From: Treponema sp.
Lineage (GTDB): Bacteria; Spirochaetota; Spirochaetia; Treponematales; Treponemataceae
Direction of reading: 5' to 3'
Assembly: GCA_017544745.1 (NCBI GenBank)
Contig: JAFYDO010000316.1
Coordinates: 1-6,910, forward strand
Length of the DNA: 6,910 nt
Shown here: positions 1 to 6,910 of the stretch, one piece after another
Position numbering within the stretch: position 1 is the first letter of the stretch
Layout of the letters: every line of letters starts with the position of its first letter
Translations under genes and position numbers: made by a program
The notes under the pieces: generated by a model
What the model saw: the letters and a program-made list of their open reading frames with translations, nothing else
What the model was told of the DNA's origin: nothing
Database searches by the model: none

Positions 1-1
1 A

Positions 2-1630
2 TTTGTGAATCAGATTGGATATGACATCCAGAAAACTAAATTTGCTTATGCTACCGGGCTCAATGGCGGAGAGGAGTTTGAAGTTTGCTCGCAGAACGAC
101 GGAACCGCTGTTTTTACGGGGCATGCCGGACAGCCCGTTACTGACCGTGTTGCAGGAGAACCTGTCTGCTGCCTGAATTTTTCGGATTTTAAGACTCCGG
201 GGACTTTTTTTATTCGCGTAACTACCAGCGACGGCAAAACTGCTCAAAGTGAACCGGTTCATATTGGCCAGGGCCTTTATAACGACATATATTATTCAAT
301 CCTCAATTATTTTTATCTTTCGCGCTGTGGTCAGGATACTCAGAACGAACAGGCAGGGGAGTGGGGACATCCGGCTTGTCATGACACCCCTGCTGTAATT
401 TATGGCACCGACATTAAAAAAGAAGTAAACGGTGGCTGGCATGATGCCGGAGACTACGGCCGTTACATTGTTGCTGCTTCCAAGGCTGTAATGGATATTC
501 TCATGGCTTATGAAGCTGGCAGCACCTCTTGTCATTGCGAGCGTAGCGCGGCAATCCCTTTTGACATTCTTGCCGAAGCCCGCTTTGAACTTGAATGGAT
601 GCTCAAAATGCAGAGAACCGACGGCGGAGTTTTTCATAAGGTTTCGTGTTATCATTTCTGCGGCTTTATAAATCCTCAGGACGAAAAGGATGAACTTGTA
701 ATCTCTCCTGTTTCGAGTACCGCTACTGCCGACTTTGCAGGCTGTCTTGCTTTTGCATCGGATTTTTATAAGGACAGTGACCCTGCTTTTGCAAAATCGC
801 TCATGGATGCTGCCCTCAAAGCCTGGAATTATCTGGAAACTCACGATGAAGAACTGTTTAAAAATCCTCCCGAAATTACAACCGGCGGATACGGAGACTG
901 GTCCAGTGCCGACGAGCGCTATTTTGCCTGTGCAGCACTCTTTTTGCGTACAGGCGATCAGGCCTATGTTACAAAAGCAATGGAGCTGCGTTCCAGCGTA
1001 ATAGATAAACCCGATAATCCTGATTTTCCATGGATCAACAAATGGCAAGAAGGCTTTGGCTGGGGAATGGTTGCCGGTTACGGAACAGAGCTTTTTCTGC
1101 GCGCAAAAGATAAAATCCAGGACAAGGCTGTTGTTCAAACCCTGCAGGATTCCATGCTCAAGAGTGCAGACAGGCTCTTAGACCGCGTAAACAATGCCTC
1201 CTTTGGAACAAGTCTGGACAAGGTTCACTGGGGAAGCTCGGGTCATGTATGCGACAATGCACATACTCTGCTGCTTGCCTTTGATCTTACTGGTCGCAGT
1301 GACTATTACGAAGCTGCCAAAAAACAGCTTGATTATGTACTTGGCTGTAATCCAAATAATGTGTGCTATGTAACAGGTTTTGGTGCAAATACAGTAAAGT
1401 ATCCGCATCATAGGCCGTCTGCAACACTTGGTAAGGCAATGCCTGGAATGCTGAGCGGTGGTCCTTGCGAAGGACTTTACGATGCCTGTGCCAAAGATAA
1501 TCTTGGTCCAAAAAATCTTCCGCCGCTGCGCTGTTTTATAGATAATCAGGACAGTTACAGCACCAACGAAATTGCCATTTATTGGAATTCAACACTTGTA
1601 TATGTTGCGTCAAAATTGAAAATCGTTTAG
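2..1630 (+). CDS. Glycoside hydrolase family 9 enzyme (CelD_N + GH9), probable cellodextrinase/endoglucanase, 5' partial
   Basis: The enzyme probably hydrolyses beta-1,4-glucan or cellodextrin chains by the inverting GH9 mechanism. Residues are numbered from the GTG codon at 5. Residues 1-85 form an Ig-like CelD_N domain opening with NQIGYD; about 90-535 is the (alpha/alpha)6 catalytic domain. Visible motifs are GGWHDAGDYGRY (143-154; D147 and D150 fit the catalytic base/water-binding pair), TGFGAN...PHHR (457-470, GH9 signature 1 with Cys at its first position), and 511-529, which fits signature 2 fully, with E522 as proton donor. The frame stays open to base 2. The GTG gives the conserved Val of VNQIGY, so it is probably internal and the true start lies upstream; a signal peptide cannot be judged. 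If little is missing, this would be a single-domain, perhaps cytoplasmic, enzyme of the Ced1 type. Some CelD_N-GH9 proteins are exo-beta-glucosaminidases, so the substrate is uncertain. The loop at 175-184 (CHCERSAAI) comes from a dispersed repeat. Confidence 0.93.
   Translation, partial: FVNQIGYDIQKTKFAYATGLNGGEEFEVCSQNDGTAVFTGHAGQPVTDRVAGEPVCCLNFSDFKTPGTFFIRVTTSDGKTAQSEPVHIGQGLYNDIYYSILNYFYLSRCGQDTQNEQAGEWGHPACHDTPAVIYGTDIKKEVNGGWHDAGDYGRYIVAASKAVMDILMAYEAGSTSCHCERSAAIPFDILAEARFELEWMLKMQRTDGGVFHKVSCYHFCGFINPQDEKDELVISPVSSTATADFAGCLAFASDFYKDSDPAFAKSLMDAALKAWNYLETHDEELFKNPPEITTGGYGDWSSADERYFACAALFLRTGDQAYVTKAMELRSSVIDKPDNPDFPWINKWQEGFGWGMVAGYGTELFLRAKDKIQDKAVVQTLQDSMLKSADRLLDRVNNASFGTSLDKVHWGSSGHVCDNAHTLLLAFDLTGRSDYYEAAKKQLDYVLGCNPNNVCYVTGFGANTVKYPHHRPSATLGKAMPGMLSGGPCEGLYDACAKDNLGPKNLPPLRCFIDNQDSYSTNEIAIYWNSTLVYVASKLKIV
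531..557. repeat. Dispersed palindromic-type repeat unit embedded in frame in the GH9 gene
   Basis: This 27-base stretch starts GTCATTGCGAGCG and ends GCGGCAATCC. It has an imperfect inverted structure: ATTGC at 534-538 pairs with GCAAT at 551-555 around a GC-rich centre, while the flanking gene is less GC-rich. From memory, near-identical units (GTCATTGCGAGCG...GCAATCC) are scattered through many unrelated bacterial genomes and read as CHCERS(A/E)AI in annotated proteins. Here it is read in that phase, at residues 175-184, between the helix ending AYEAG and the conserved D-I-L-x-E-A-R segment. In GH9 enzymes this is a variable loop, so the insertion appears tolerated. Only one copy is present, so its dispersal cannot be shown from the window. 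Confidence 0.6.
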
Positions 1631-1653
1631 CATAATCCTTATAGGAGAAAATT

Positions 1654-2385
1654 ATGCTAGAACTAAAAAACGTAACCAAGTCTTACAACAAAAATACTGT
1701 TAAGGCTGTTGACTCACTTACCATGACCGTAAACAACGGAGAAATCTTTGGCTTTTTAGGACCAAACGGGGCTGGTAAAACAACTTCAATCAGAATGCTT
1801 ACAGGTATTCTCCAGCCGGATGAAGGTGAGCTTCTTCTTGACGGCATTTCTATTAAGGAACGTCCCATTGCTGCAAAGCGCACTTTTGCCTTTGTTCCTG
1901 ATAACCCAGAAACTTTTTCACGCCTCAAGGCAATTGAATATCTTGATTTTATAAGCGATGTATATAAGGTTCCTGCAGACCAGAAAAAACAGCGCATCGA
2001 AACTTACTGCGCAAAGTTTGGTCTTTTGGAAAATCTTAACAGCCGCATTTCTTCCTTTAGCCACGGTATGAAGCAGAAGCTCTTCCTTATTGCAAGTCTT
2101 ATTACAGATCCTAACAACTGGATTTTGGACGAACCTATGGTTGGTCTTGACCCGGAAGCAGCTTTTACAATTAAGGAAATAATGCGCGAACGTGCCGCAG
2201 CCGGTAAAACTGTTTTCTTTTCTACACACGTAATGGAAGTTGCCGAAAAGCTCTGCGACAGAGTTGGAATTATCAAAAAGGGAAAGATTGTATTTATTGG
2301 AACAATAGAAGAGCTTCAGCAGCAGCATGGTACTGCCGGTCAGTCGCTCGAAGACATATTCCTTAAGCTTGTTTCGGAGGAATAA
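1654..2385 (+). CDS. ABC transporter ATP-binding protein (BcrA/EcsA-like)
   Basis: This cytoplasmic ATPase energises a membrane transporter, very likely the permease encoded next. The 243 residues make one complete nucleotide-binding domain: Walker A GPNGAGKT (36-43), a signature in the divergent form FSHGMKQK (135-142), Walker B WILDEP (156-161, catalytic E160), D-loop GLD (164-166) and the switch His H192 in FSTH. The Q-loop position reads VPDNPE (81-86), with Asp where Gln is usual; an acidic residue here fits the EcsA/BcrA-type branch as I recall it. The short tail ending LEDIFLKLVSEE is also typical of drug/peptide-exporter ATPases. The start follows AGGAGA (1643-1648) at good spacing, 23 bases after the GH9 stop with no hairpin between. 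The stop at 2383-2385 is one base before the permease ATG, so the pair is probably translationally coupled. The substrate cannot be read from the sequence. Confidence 0.95.
   Translation: MLELKNVTKSYNKNTVKAVDSLTMTVNNGEIFGFLGPNGAGKTTSIRMLTGILQPDEGELLLDGISIKERPIAAKRTFAFVPDNPETFSRLKAIEYLDFISDVYKVPADQKKQRIETYCAKFGLLENLNSRISSFSHGMKQKLFLIASLITDPNNWILDEPMVGLDPEAAFTIKEIMRERAAAGKTVFFSTHVMEVAEKLCDRVGIIKKGKIVFIGTIEELQQQHGTAGQSLEDIFLKLVSEE
2376..2380 (+). promoter_or_regulatory. Ribosome binding site that sets the permease start
   Basis: GGAGG lies inside the last codons of the ATPase gene, six bases before the ATG at 2387. This fixes the permease start there rather than at the in-frame ATG at 2327. The 20 extra residues from 2327 would be polar and would only re-read ATPase-coding DNA in another frame. 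The overlap suggests translational coupling. Confidence 0.8.
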
Positions 2386-2386
2386 A

Positions 2387-4117
2387 ATGAAAAATCAGAT
2401 GCTTTGGCCTCTCTTTAAGATTTTTTCCTCCAATTCCTTTTCTTTTGGAATGTTCCTGGAAAATTTTAAAAAGGGTATAAAGGGAATTCTCAAAAATCTT
2501 TTGTACATAGCCCTTATAATTTATTTTATTGTTGTTGCAGGCGGAATGTTTATCCTTGTGATGACCAGAATCGGTAACGGTCTTGTTAATAGCGGGGATA
2601 TAGAAAAAATGCCTGTGTTTATTATGTTTGCAGCGCTCGCAGCAGTTATGTTCTTTGGCTTTATTGCCGCCGCTACAAACTATTACACCGGTTCGGGAGA
2701 AGAACAGTTCCTTTCCATGCCGCTTAATCCTGTAGAGATTTTCGGGGCTAAGGTTGCGGTAACTGCTGTTTCGGATCTTATTCTTGGTGCTGCCATCATG
2801 CTGGTTGGCGGAATCATTTACGGAATAAAGGCCGGACTTGTTACACACCCACTTTTTTATGTGGGATTGTTGATCACTATTCTTACGGTAGAAGCAATTG
2901 CTGTATTTGTTATTTACGCCCTGCTTCTTCTGTTTTTGAATCTTATTCCAAAGCTCCGTAACCGTTCAGTTCTTACAAGTCTTGCTACAGTTCTTCTGCT
3001 TTGTTTTGTATTTGCTTACAGTATTTTTTCTTCAAGACTTTCCATGCTCATGGATCAGGAAGACGTAAGCACCGCAGCGTTTGTTCAGCTCATCCGTTTG
3101 TGGTCTCAAAAGGCTCCGGCTCTCATGTTCTTTGCAGATGCAATGAGCGGAAAAATTGTTCCTATCCTTGTAATGGCAGCAATTTTTGCAGTAATTGTAT
3201 TTGCGTTTATTCCACTTGCAGCACCTCTTTACATCCGCTCGCTCAACGGCTTTTCTGATGTTAAAACTAAAAAGATTACAAAGGAAAAGGCACAGGATGT
3301 ACTCAACAAGGAGCTCAAAACAAATTCTGTTTTCCATACTTTGCTTGTACGTGATGTAAGAACTGTATTCCGAGAGCCATCCTTCTTTGGCAACGGTCCT
3401 CTTATGATTATTCTTGTTCCGGTAATGTTCCTCATCTCGTTTGCAGTAAGCTTTGCAGCAGCCAAGGGTTCTGGAATTGCAGAAGTCCGCTCTATGATGA
3501 TTGCTATGTTTACAGAAAACATGACCCCGGAACGCCTGGAAACAGTAAAATATATTTTTACCGTAATTATTGCAGGTATCTGTATCTTTATGGGTAACTG
3601 TGCAAATATTGCTTCTACCTCGTTCTCTCGCGAAGGAAAAGCAATTTACGACCTTAAAGCAATGCCAATTGAACCGGATACAATTGTTCTTGTAAAGTTC
3701 TGGCATGCTTTGATTTACTGTCTTGCTTCTATAGTAATAATCTTTTTGTTCTTCTTTGGGCTTGTAAAGTTTCTTTATATTCCGTTTACTGCGGGAGACA
3801 TTTTCTCTATGACACTCAAGTATTCTTTACTTACAATACTTACTTCGTTTGTCCTGATTTTTATAGAGATGTTTATTGATACAGTAAATCCAAAGCTCCA
3901 GTGGGAAAATCCTACTGCTGCCTTTAAGCAGAACATGAACGCTGTAGTTTCTACGTTTATTGTTATGGGCTTTATTGCGCTTATGGTTTTACTTATCTTT
4001 GTGCTGCCAAAGAACAATATTGGTTTTCTTATTGTTGCCGCAATTATGCTTGTTATAGCAGCACCTCTTGGTGTTCTGTACTTTAAGTATGCGGTAAAAA
4101 AGATTCCAAAGATGTAG
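2387..4117 (+). CDS. ABC exporter membrane protein, ~12 TM, duplicated halves (putative ABC-2/ABC_tran_2-like)
   Basis: This is the membrane part of the exporter driven by the preceding ATPase. It has 576 residues from the ATG at 2387. By eye, hydrophobic segments lie near 38-59, 76-97, 121-146, 157-186, 195-214, 257-283, 338-358, 388-410, 436-460, 477-498, 519-540 and 545-567, about 12 in all, with a polar, lysine-rich loop at 290-335. It looks like two fused six-span halves. Each carries MP-[LI]-x-P-x-x-I-x-x-x-K after its second span (111-122 and 426-437), which may form the coupling helix facing the ATPase. Size and layout fit the putative ABC exporter family (Pfam ABC_tran_2, from memory); EcsB is a more distant alternative. 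A single such polypeptide could make a whole pore with two ATPase copies. The C-terminus ends basic (KYAVKKIPKM). Cargo is unknown; peptide, lipid or antimicrobial export are all possible. Confidence 0.85.
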   Translation: MKNQMLWPLFKIFSSNSFSFGMFLENFKKGIKGILKNLLYIALIIYFIVVAGGMFILVMTRIGNGLVNSGDIEKMPVFIMFAALAAVMFFGFIAAATNYYTGSGEEQFLSMPLNPVEIFGAKVAVTAVSDLILGAAIMLVGGIIYGIKAGLVTHPLFYVGLLITILTVEAIAVFVIYALLLLFLNLIPKLRNRSVLTSLATVLLLCFVFAYSIFSSRLSMLMDQEDVSTAAFVQLIRLWSQKAPALMFFADAMSGKIVPILVMAAIFAVIVFAFIPLAAPLYIRSLNGFSDVKTKKITKEKAQDVLNKELKTNSVFHTLLVRDVRTVFREPSFFGNGPLMIILVPVMFLISFAVSFAAAKGSGIAEVRSMMIAMFTENMTPERLETVKYIFTVIIAGICIFMGNCANIASTSFSREGKAIYDLKAMPIEPDTIVLVKFWHALIYCLASIVIIFLFFFGLVKFLYIPFTAGDIFSMTLKYSLLTILTSFVLIFIEMFIDTVNPKLQWENPTAAFKQNMNAVVSTFIVMGFIALMVLLIFVLPKNNIGFLIVAAIMLVIAAPLGVLYFKYAVKKIPKM

Positions 4118-4132
4118 CCAGGATTTTGGTGT

Positions 4133-6910
4133 ATGAATAAAAGACGGCTGTATCCGGTAATTGCTGCTTTTTGTATTTTGTTGTGCAGCTCAAGTTTTAT
4201 CTTTGCCCAGCAGGGCGTAATGTCCGGAGCTGGAAAACTGCGTGTAACTCAGACCGAGTGGTTTGATATTATCTATGCAGAAAAAAACTCTGTAACTGCA
4301 CAAATCCTTTACGAAAAAGCAGATGATATTTACCGTGAACTGGCCGCCACCTATGGCATTGAACCGTACTTCCGTATTCCGGTAGTAATTACCTCTACAG
4401 TAGAACAGTTTAATGCCTACCAGACAAATACACCTTATGCGGCTATTGTGCTTTATGATACGGCAGTAATTTCTGACCTTGCAGTTTTTTCGCAGACTAT
4501 TGCTTCTACCTTTACCCACGAGCTTACTCACGCGCTTACCTATAACCACAAAAGCAAATTATTCCGTTCTCTTGCAAAGATTTTTGGAGACGGATTTGCA
4601 GGCTATTATCTTAGCGTTACAAAGGGTATGGCAGAAGGCGCTACTGTTTCCTACGAAAGCTCATCCGGTGAAGGACGCTTAAACGATTCTTATACCCTGC
4701 AGATGCTTCGTCAGGCAAAAATAGAAGACAAGTTTCCTTCATATTCAGATGTAAAGGGTGCCGCAGATACATATCCTGCAAATTCCTTCTATTATTTTAA
4801 CGGGGCTTTTGCTCAGTATTTGCAGCAAAACTACGGAATGGATAAATATGCCCAGTTCTGGTATCGCTGCGTCAATGTAAAAAATATTACAGCCGCAGGT
4901 GCATTTAAAAAAACTTACGGAATAAAGCTCAATAAGGCCTGGTCCGATTTTAAAGATGCTCTTGAAGTTCCCGAGATTAAAGGTGCAGATCCTGTAGCGC
5001 TCGGCCAGGCTTTAGATTTTTTTGAACCGCAATCAAAAAACTTTTCTCTTAAAAACAACGCAGGTTCTCTATATTCAGATCTTTGTATAAGCAGTAAAGG
5101 AATCTACTATATAGACAGTACTCATAGCTCGGTTTATTTTGTCTCTTCTTCCCAGCTGGGCGAGGGTGGGGTAATAAAACCAAAAAAGCTTTTCCGCCAT
5201 GACTATATTGAGTCGCTTAAGGTTTCGGCCGATGGACGCTTTGCAGCAGTTGGTTATTATTCAACAATGTCAACCAATGTAAAGCACGGAGGTGGCATTT
5301 ACGATTTACAGAACAAAACCTGGTTTACAATTCCCAAGACTAATATTGTTTCGCCGTCGGTAATCATGCATGACGGACAGTATTATCTGGTAATGCAAAA
5401 TTACGAGCCTCAAAAATATAGTATTGTTGTAAAAAAAATTCTGCTGGATAAAAAGATTAAGGGGCTAGAGAATTATGCATGTCTGGACTTTGCTCCCGAA
5501 GAAATTCCTGTTGATTTTACAGACCTTGGAGACGGACGCTTTGCTTTTATAAAAAAAGCAGCAATGGATTATTATCTATGTGTTACAGATGCATCTCTTT
5601 GTGAAATTACAGAATATGCTGCTCCGGTCAGCGGTATTAAATATCACAGTCTTTCTGCGTTTGACGGTTTCCTTGCTTTTTCCTGGGCAACAAAGGACAC
5701 TCTTCCAAGGCTGGGTTTCCTTAATACAGATAACGGGCAGTTCAGCCTTTGTGCCCAAAATATTTCGGGCGGCATTTATAATCCTGTTGTATTTGATACT
5801 TCCACTGTTGTTTATATTTCGCAGTTTTACCGCCAGAACCGAATCCTGCAACTTCAAAAAGATTCCCAACAGTTTGAACAGTATGAGGTTGTGGCAGAAA
5901 ACACCGGCACGGATCCCGACCCAACTGAACTTGCAGAACTTTCTTCGCAATCTCCAGTAAACCTTCCGTACAAGCCGTTTAATCCTTTTATGTACGTCAC
6001 CCGCGGACTTTTGCTTCCGGTTTCAACTGCCAGCTCAAATAATTTTATGAATTACGGTTCGCAGGGGTCTTACATGACACCGTTTGGATTTACTTATATT
6101 ACGTCTCTTCCTTGGACTGCAGGTCTTACAACTCTTACAGGCGGCTACGGTATAAAGACTAAATCTGCAGTATTAGGTTTTGACTATCAGGGTGGGGCAG
6201 GAACTTCCATTATAAGCTACGACCTTTCTTCAAATGTAGAACTGGACCGCTTTGGCTTTAAACAGGTTGGCGCAGCTGCCACTGTTTCTTCAAGCTTTGA
6301 CTTTGGAACACGCAACGCTGTATTGTTCTCGCTTTATGGTCAGGCAGATTACGGACGACTTTCGTACACCAATTCAACTGGTAAGGTTGTAAACGACAAT
6401 AAGGATGTATATTTTAAAAATTACGAATCCTTTGTTGCTACCTATTCAAATGTGGTTTCAAGCGGTCCAGGAACTTTTGAACGTACCGGCTTTAATTTTT
6501 CTGCAGGCGTAGTTCATAGCGGTGCTATAAAGGTAAAACCTCAGAATACAACCCTTCTTAATGTTTATGATTTTGTAATGGGCGTAGATTTTTATGTTCC
6601 GCACCTTATACCAATCCGCTGTATAGACAATTTTACCTATAATCTTCCTGTAAAGATAAGGGCAAATCTGTTTCCTATGAATGGAAGCGGTTATTCTGCA
6701 GCTTCTGCAAGTGCACAAGCCCTTTTGTTTGGATATGACATTCAGCGTGCAATTCCGGGTGTTTCTGCCCTGTACATAAATGATGTTGAAGTTTCAATAA
6801 AGTATACCGGCGGTACAGATTTTACCCAAACCGCCGATTACGAAAAAAACTGGCATATTGCCTATCTTGATGAGTATATAAAACAGGCTGCAGAGGGCAA
6901 ATTCAAATAC
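4133..6910 (+). CDS. Exported gluzincin-type metallopeptidase / beta-propeller / outer-membrane barrel protein, 3' partial
   Basis: The frame is open for 926 codons from the ATG at 4133 to the window edge with no stop. Residues 1-25 form a signal peptide (basic start, hydrophobic core, probable cut after SFIFA); neither Cys makes a good lipobox. Residues 40-285 resemble peptidase MA-like gluzincins: FTHELTHAL with zinc-binding HELTH at 129-133, a third ligand candidate E168 in GMAEG, and FNGAFAQYLQQNYG (222-235), a typical helix of these enzymes. Residues 290-600 are beta-rich with TolB/WD40-like repeats, for example VSADGRFAAV (364-373), and suggest a propeller. After a Pro/acidic linker (about 588-618), the remainder consists of alternating, aromatic-rich strands with turns, as in an outer-membrane beta-barrel. 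I recall peptidase-propeller-surface-antigen fusions in Bacteroidota and relatives. The protein likely acts at the outer membrane or periplasm. The start has a modest AGGA (4120-4123), 15 bases after the permease stop. Cleaved substrate and barrel class are unknown. Confidence 0.8.
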   Translation, partial: MNKRRLYPVIAAFCILLCSSSFIFAQQGVMSGAGKLRVTQTEWFDIIYAEKNSVTAQILYEKADDIYRELAATYGIEPYFRIPVVITSTVEQFNAYQTNTPYAAIVLYDTAVISDLAVFSQTIASTFTHELTHALTYNHKSKLFRSLAKIFGDGFAGYYLSVTKGMAEGATVSYESSSGEGRLNDSYTLQMLRQAKIEDKFPSYSDVKGAADTYPANSFYYFNGAFAQYLQQNYGMDKYAQFWYRCVNVKNITAAGAFKKTYGIKLNKAWSDFKDALEVPEIKGADPVALGQALDFFEPQSKNFSLKNNAGSLYSDLCISSKGIYYIDSTHSSVYFVSSSQLGEGGVIKPKKLFRHDYIESLKVSADGRFAAVGYYSTMSTNVKHGGGIYDLQNKTWFTIPKTNIVSPSVIMHDGQYYLVMQNYEPQKYSIVVKKILLDKKIKGLENYACLDFAPEEIPVDFTDLGDGRFAFIKKAAMDYYLCVTDASLCEITEYAAPVSGIKYHSLSAFDGFLAFSWATKDTLPRLGFLNTDNGQFSLCAQNISGGIYNPVVFDTSTVVYISQFYRQNRILQLQKDSQQFEQYEVVAENTGTDPDPTELAELSSQSPVNLPYKPFNPFMYVTRGLLLPVSTASSNNFMNYGSQGSYMTPFGFTYITSLPWTAGLTTLTGGYGIKTKSAVLGFDYQGGAGTSIISYDLSSNVELDRFGFKQVGAAATVSSSFDFGTRNAVLFSLYGQADYGRLSYTNSTGKVVNDNKDVYFKNYESFVATYSNVVSSGPGTFERTGFNFSAGVVHSGAIKVKPQNTTLLNVYDFVMGVDFYVPHLIPIRCIDNFTYNLPVKIRANLFPMNGSGYSAASASAQALLFGYDIQRAIPGVSALYINDVEVSIKYTGGTDFTQTADYEKNWHIAYLDEYIKQAAEGKFKY

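Noticed and set aside
296..1138. A 280-codon open frame on the minus strand opposite the GH9 gene
   Set aside because: It lies wholly inside a gene with intact GH9 catalytic motifs, its translation is rich in Cys and Lys with no domain I recognise, and it has no convincing start signal. It is a shadow of codon bias.
1616..1645. A promoter-like pair, TTGAAA and TATAGG with an 18-base spacer, before the ATPase
   Set aside because: Transcription would begin at or next to the ATG, after the ribosome binding site, so it would not give a normal leader. It is probably chance in AT-rich sequence.
2327..2386. An upstream in-frame ATG that would extend the permease by 20 residues
   Set aside because: The extension only re-reads the ATPase's C-terminal coding bases in another frame, while a strong GGAGG sits six bases before the ATG at 2387.
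3032..3706. A 224-codon minus-strand open frame opposite the permease
   Set aside because: Its translation is a Cys/Asn/Lys-rich complement of hydrophobic membrane-span codons. The plus-strand protein has clear family structure, so this is a shadow.
4133..4207. The possibility that the peptidase-barrel protein is a lipoprotein (Cys14 or Cys18 in the signal region)
   Set aside because: The residues before the cysteines are Phe and Leu, which do not fit a lipobox, and SFIFA followed by QQ makes a better signal peptidase I site.
5580..5960. A 126-codon plus-strand frame inside the large peptidase gene, with another on the opposite strand
   Set aside because: Both overlap the propeller-coding part of a continuous 926-codon frame and have no start context or recognisable domain.

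Overview
The window is gene-dense and all four genes lie on the plus strand. It is cut at both ends: the first gene lacks its 5' end and the last runs off the 3' edge. The base composition is AT-leaning to intermediate. The first gene is a plant-polysaccharide hydrolase, and the last is a secreted protein with a probable outer-membrane barrel. Together these suggest a diderm, fibre-degrading gut or rumen bacterium. A Treponema-like spirochaete is my best guess, from gene content and general look; no rRNA or marker gene is present to prove it.

Layout: (1) 2-1630, a glycoside hydrolase family 9 enzyme with an N-terminal Ig-like CelD_N domain and a complete catalytic domain. Its coding sequence carries an in-frame copy of what looks like a dispersed palindromic DNA repeat at 531-557. 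(2) 1654-2385, an ABC ATPase of the BcrA/EcsA-like type. (3) 2387-4117, its membrane partner, with about 12 predicted membrane spans in two duplicated halves. (4) 4133-6910, an exported protein of at least 926 residues. It has a signal peptide, a gluzincin-type metallopeptidase domain (HELTH plus downstream Glu), a beta-propeller-like middle and the start of a probable outer-membrane beta-barrel.

The gaps between genes are 23, 1 and 15 bases, with no terminator-like hairpin in any of them, so the four genes could be one transcript. The ATPase and permease clearly work together as one transporter. Whether the GH9 enzyme and the peptidase-barrel protein share a pathway with it is unproven. There is no non-coding stretch over 300 bases, and I see no tRNA, rRNA, CRISPR array, insertion sequence or attachment site.

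The points most worth a second look are the peptidase-propeller-barrel protein next to an exporter, the repeat domesticated inside the GH9 gene, and the symmetric motif in the permease.
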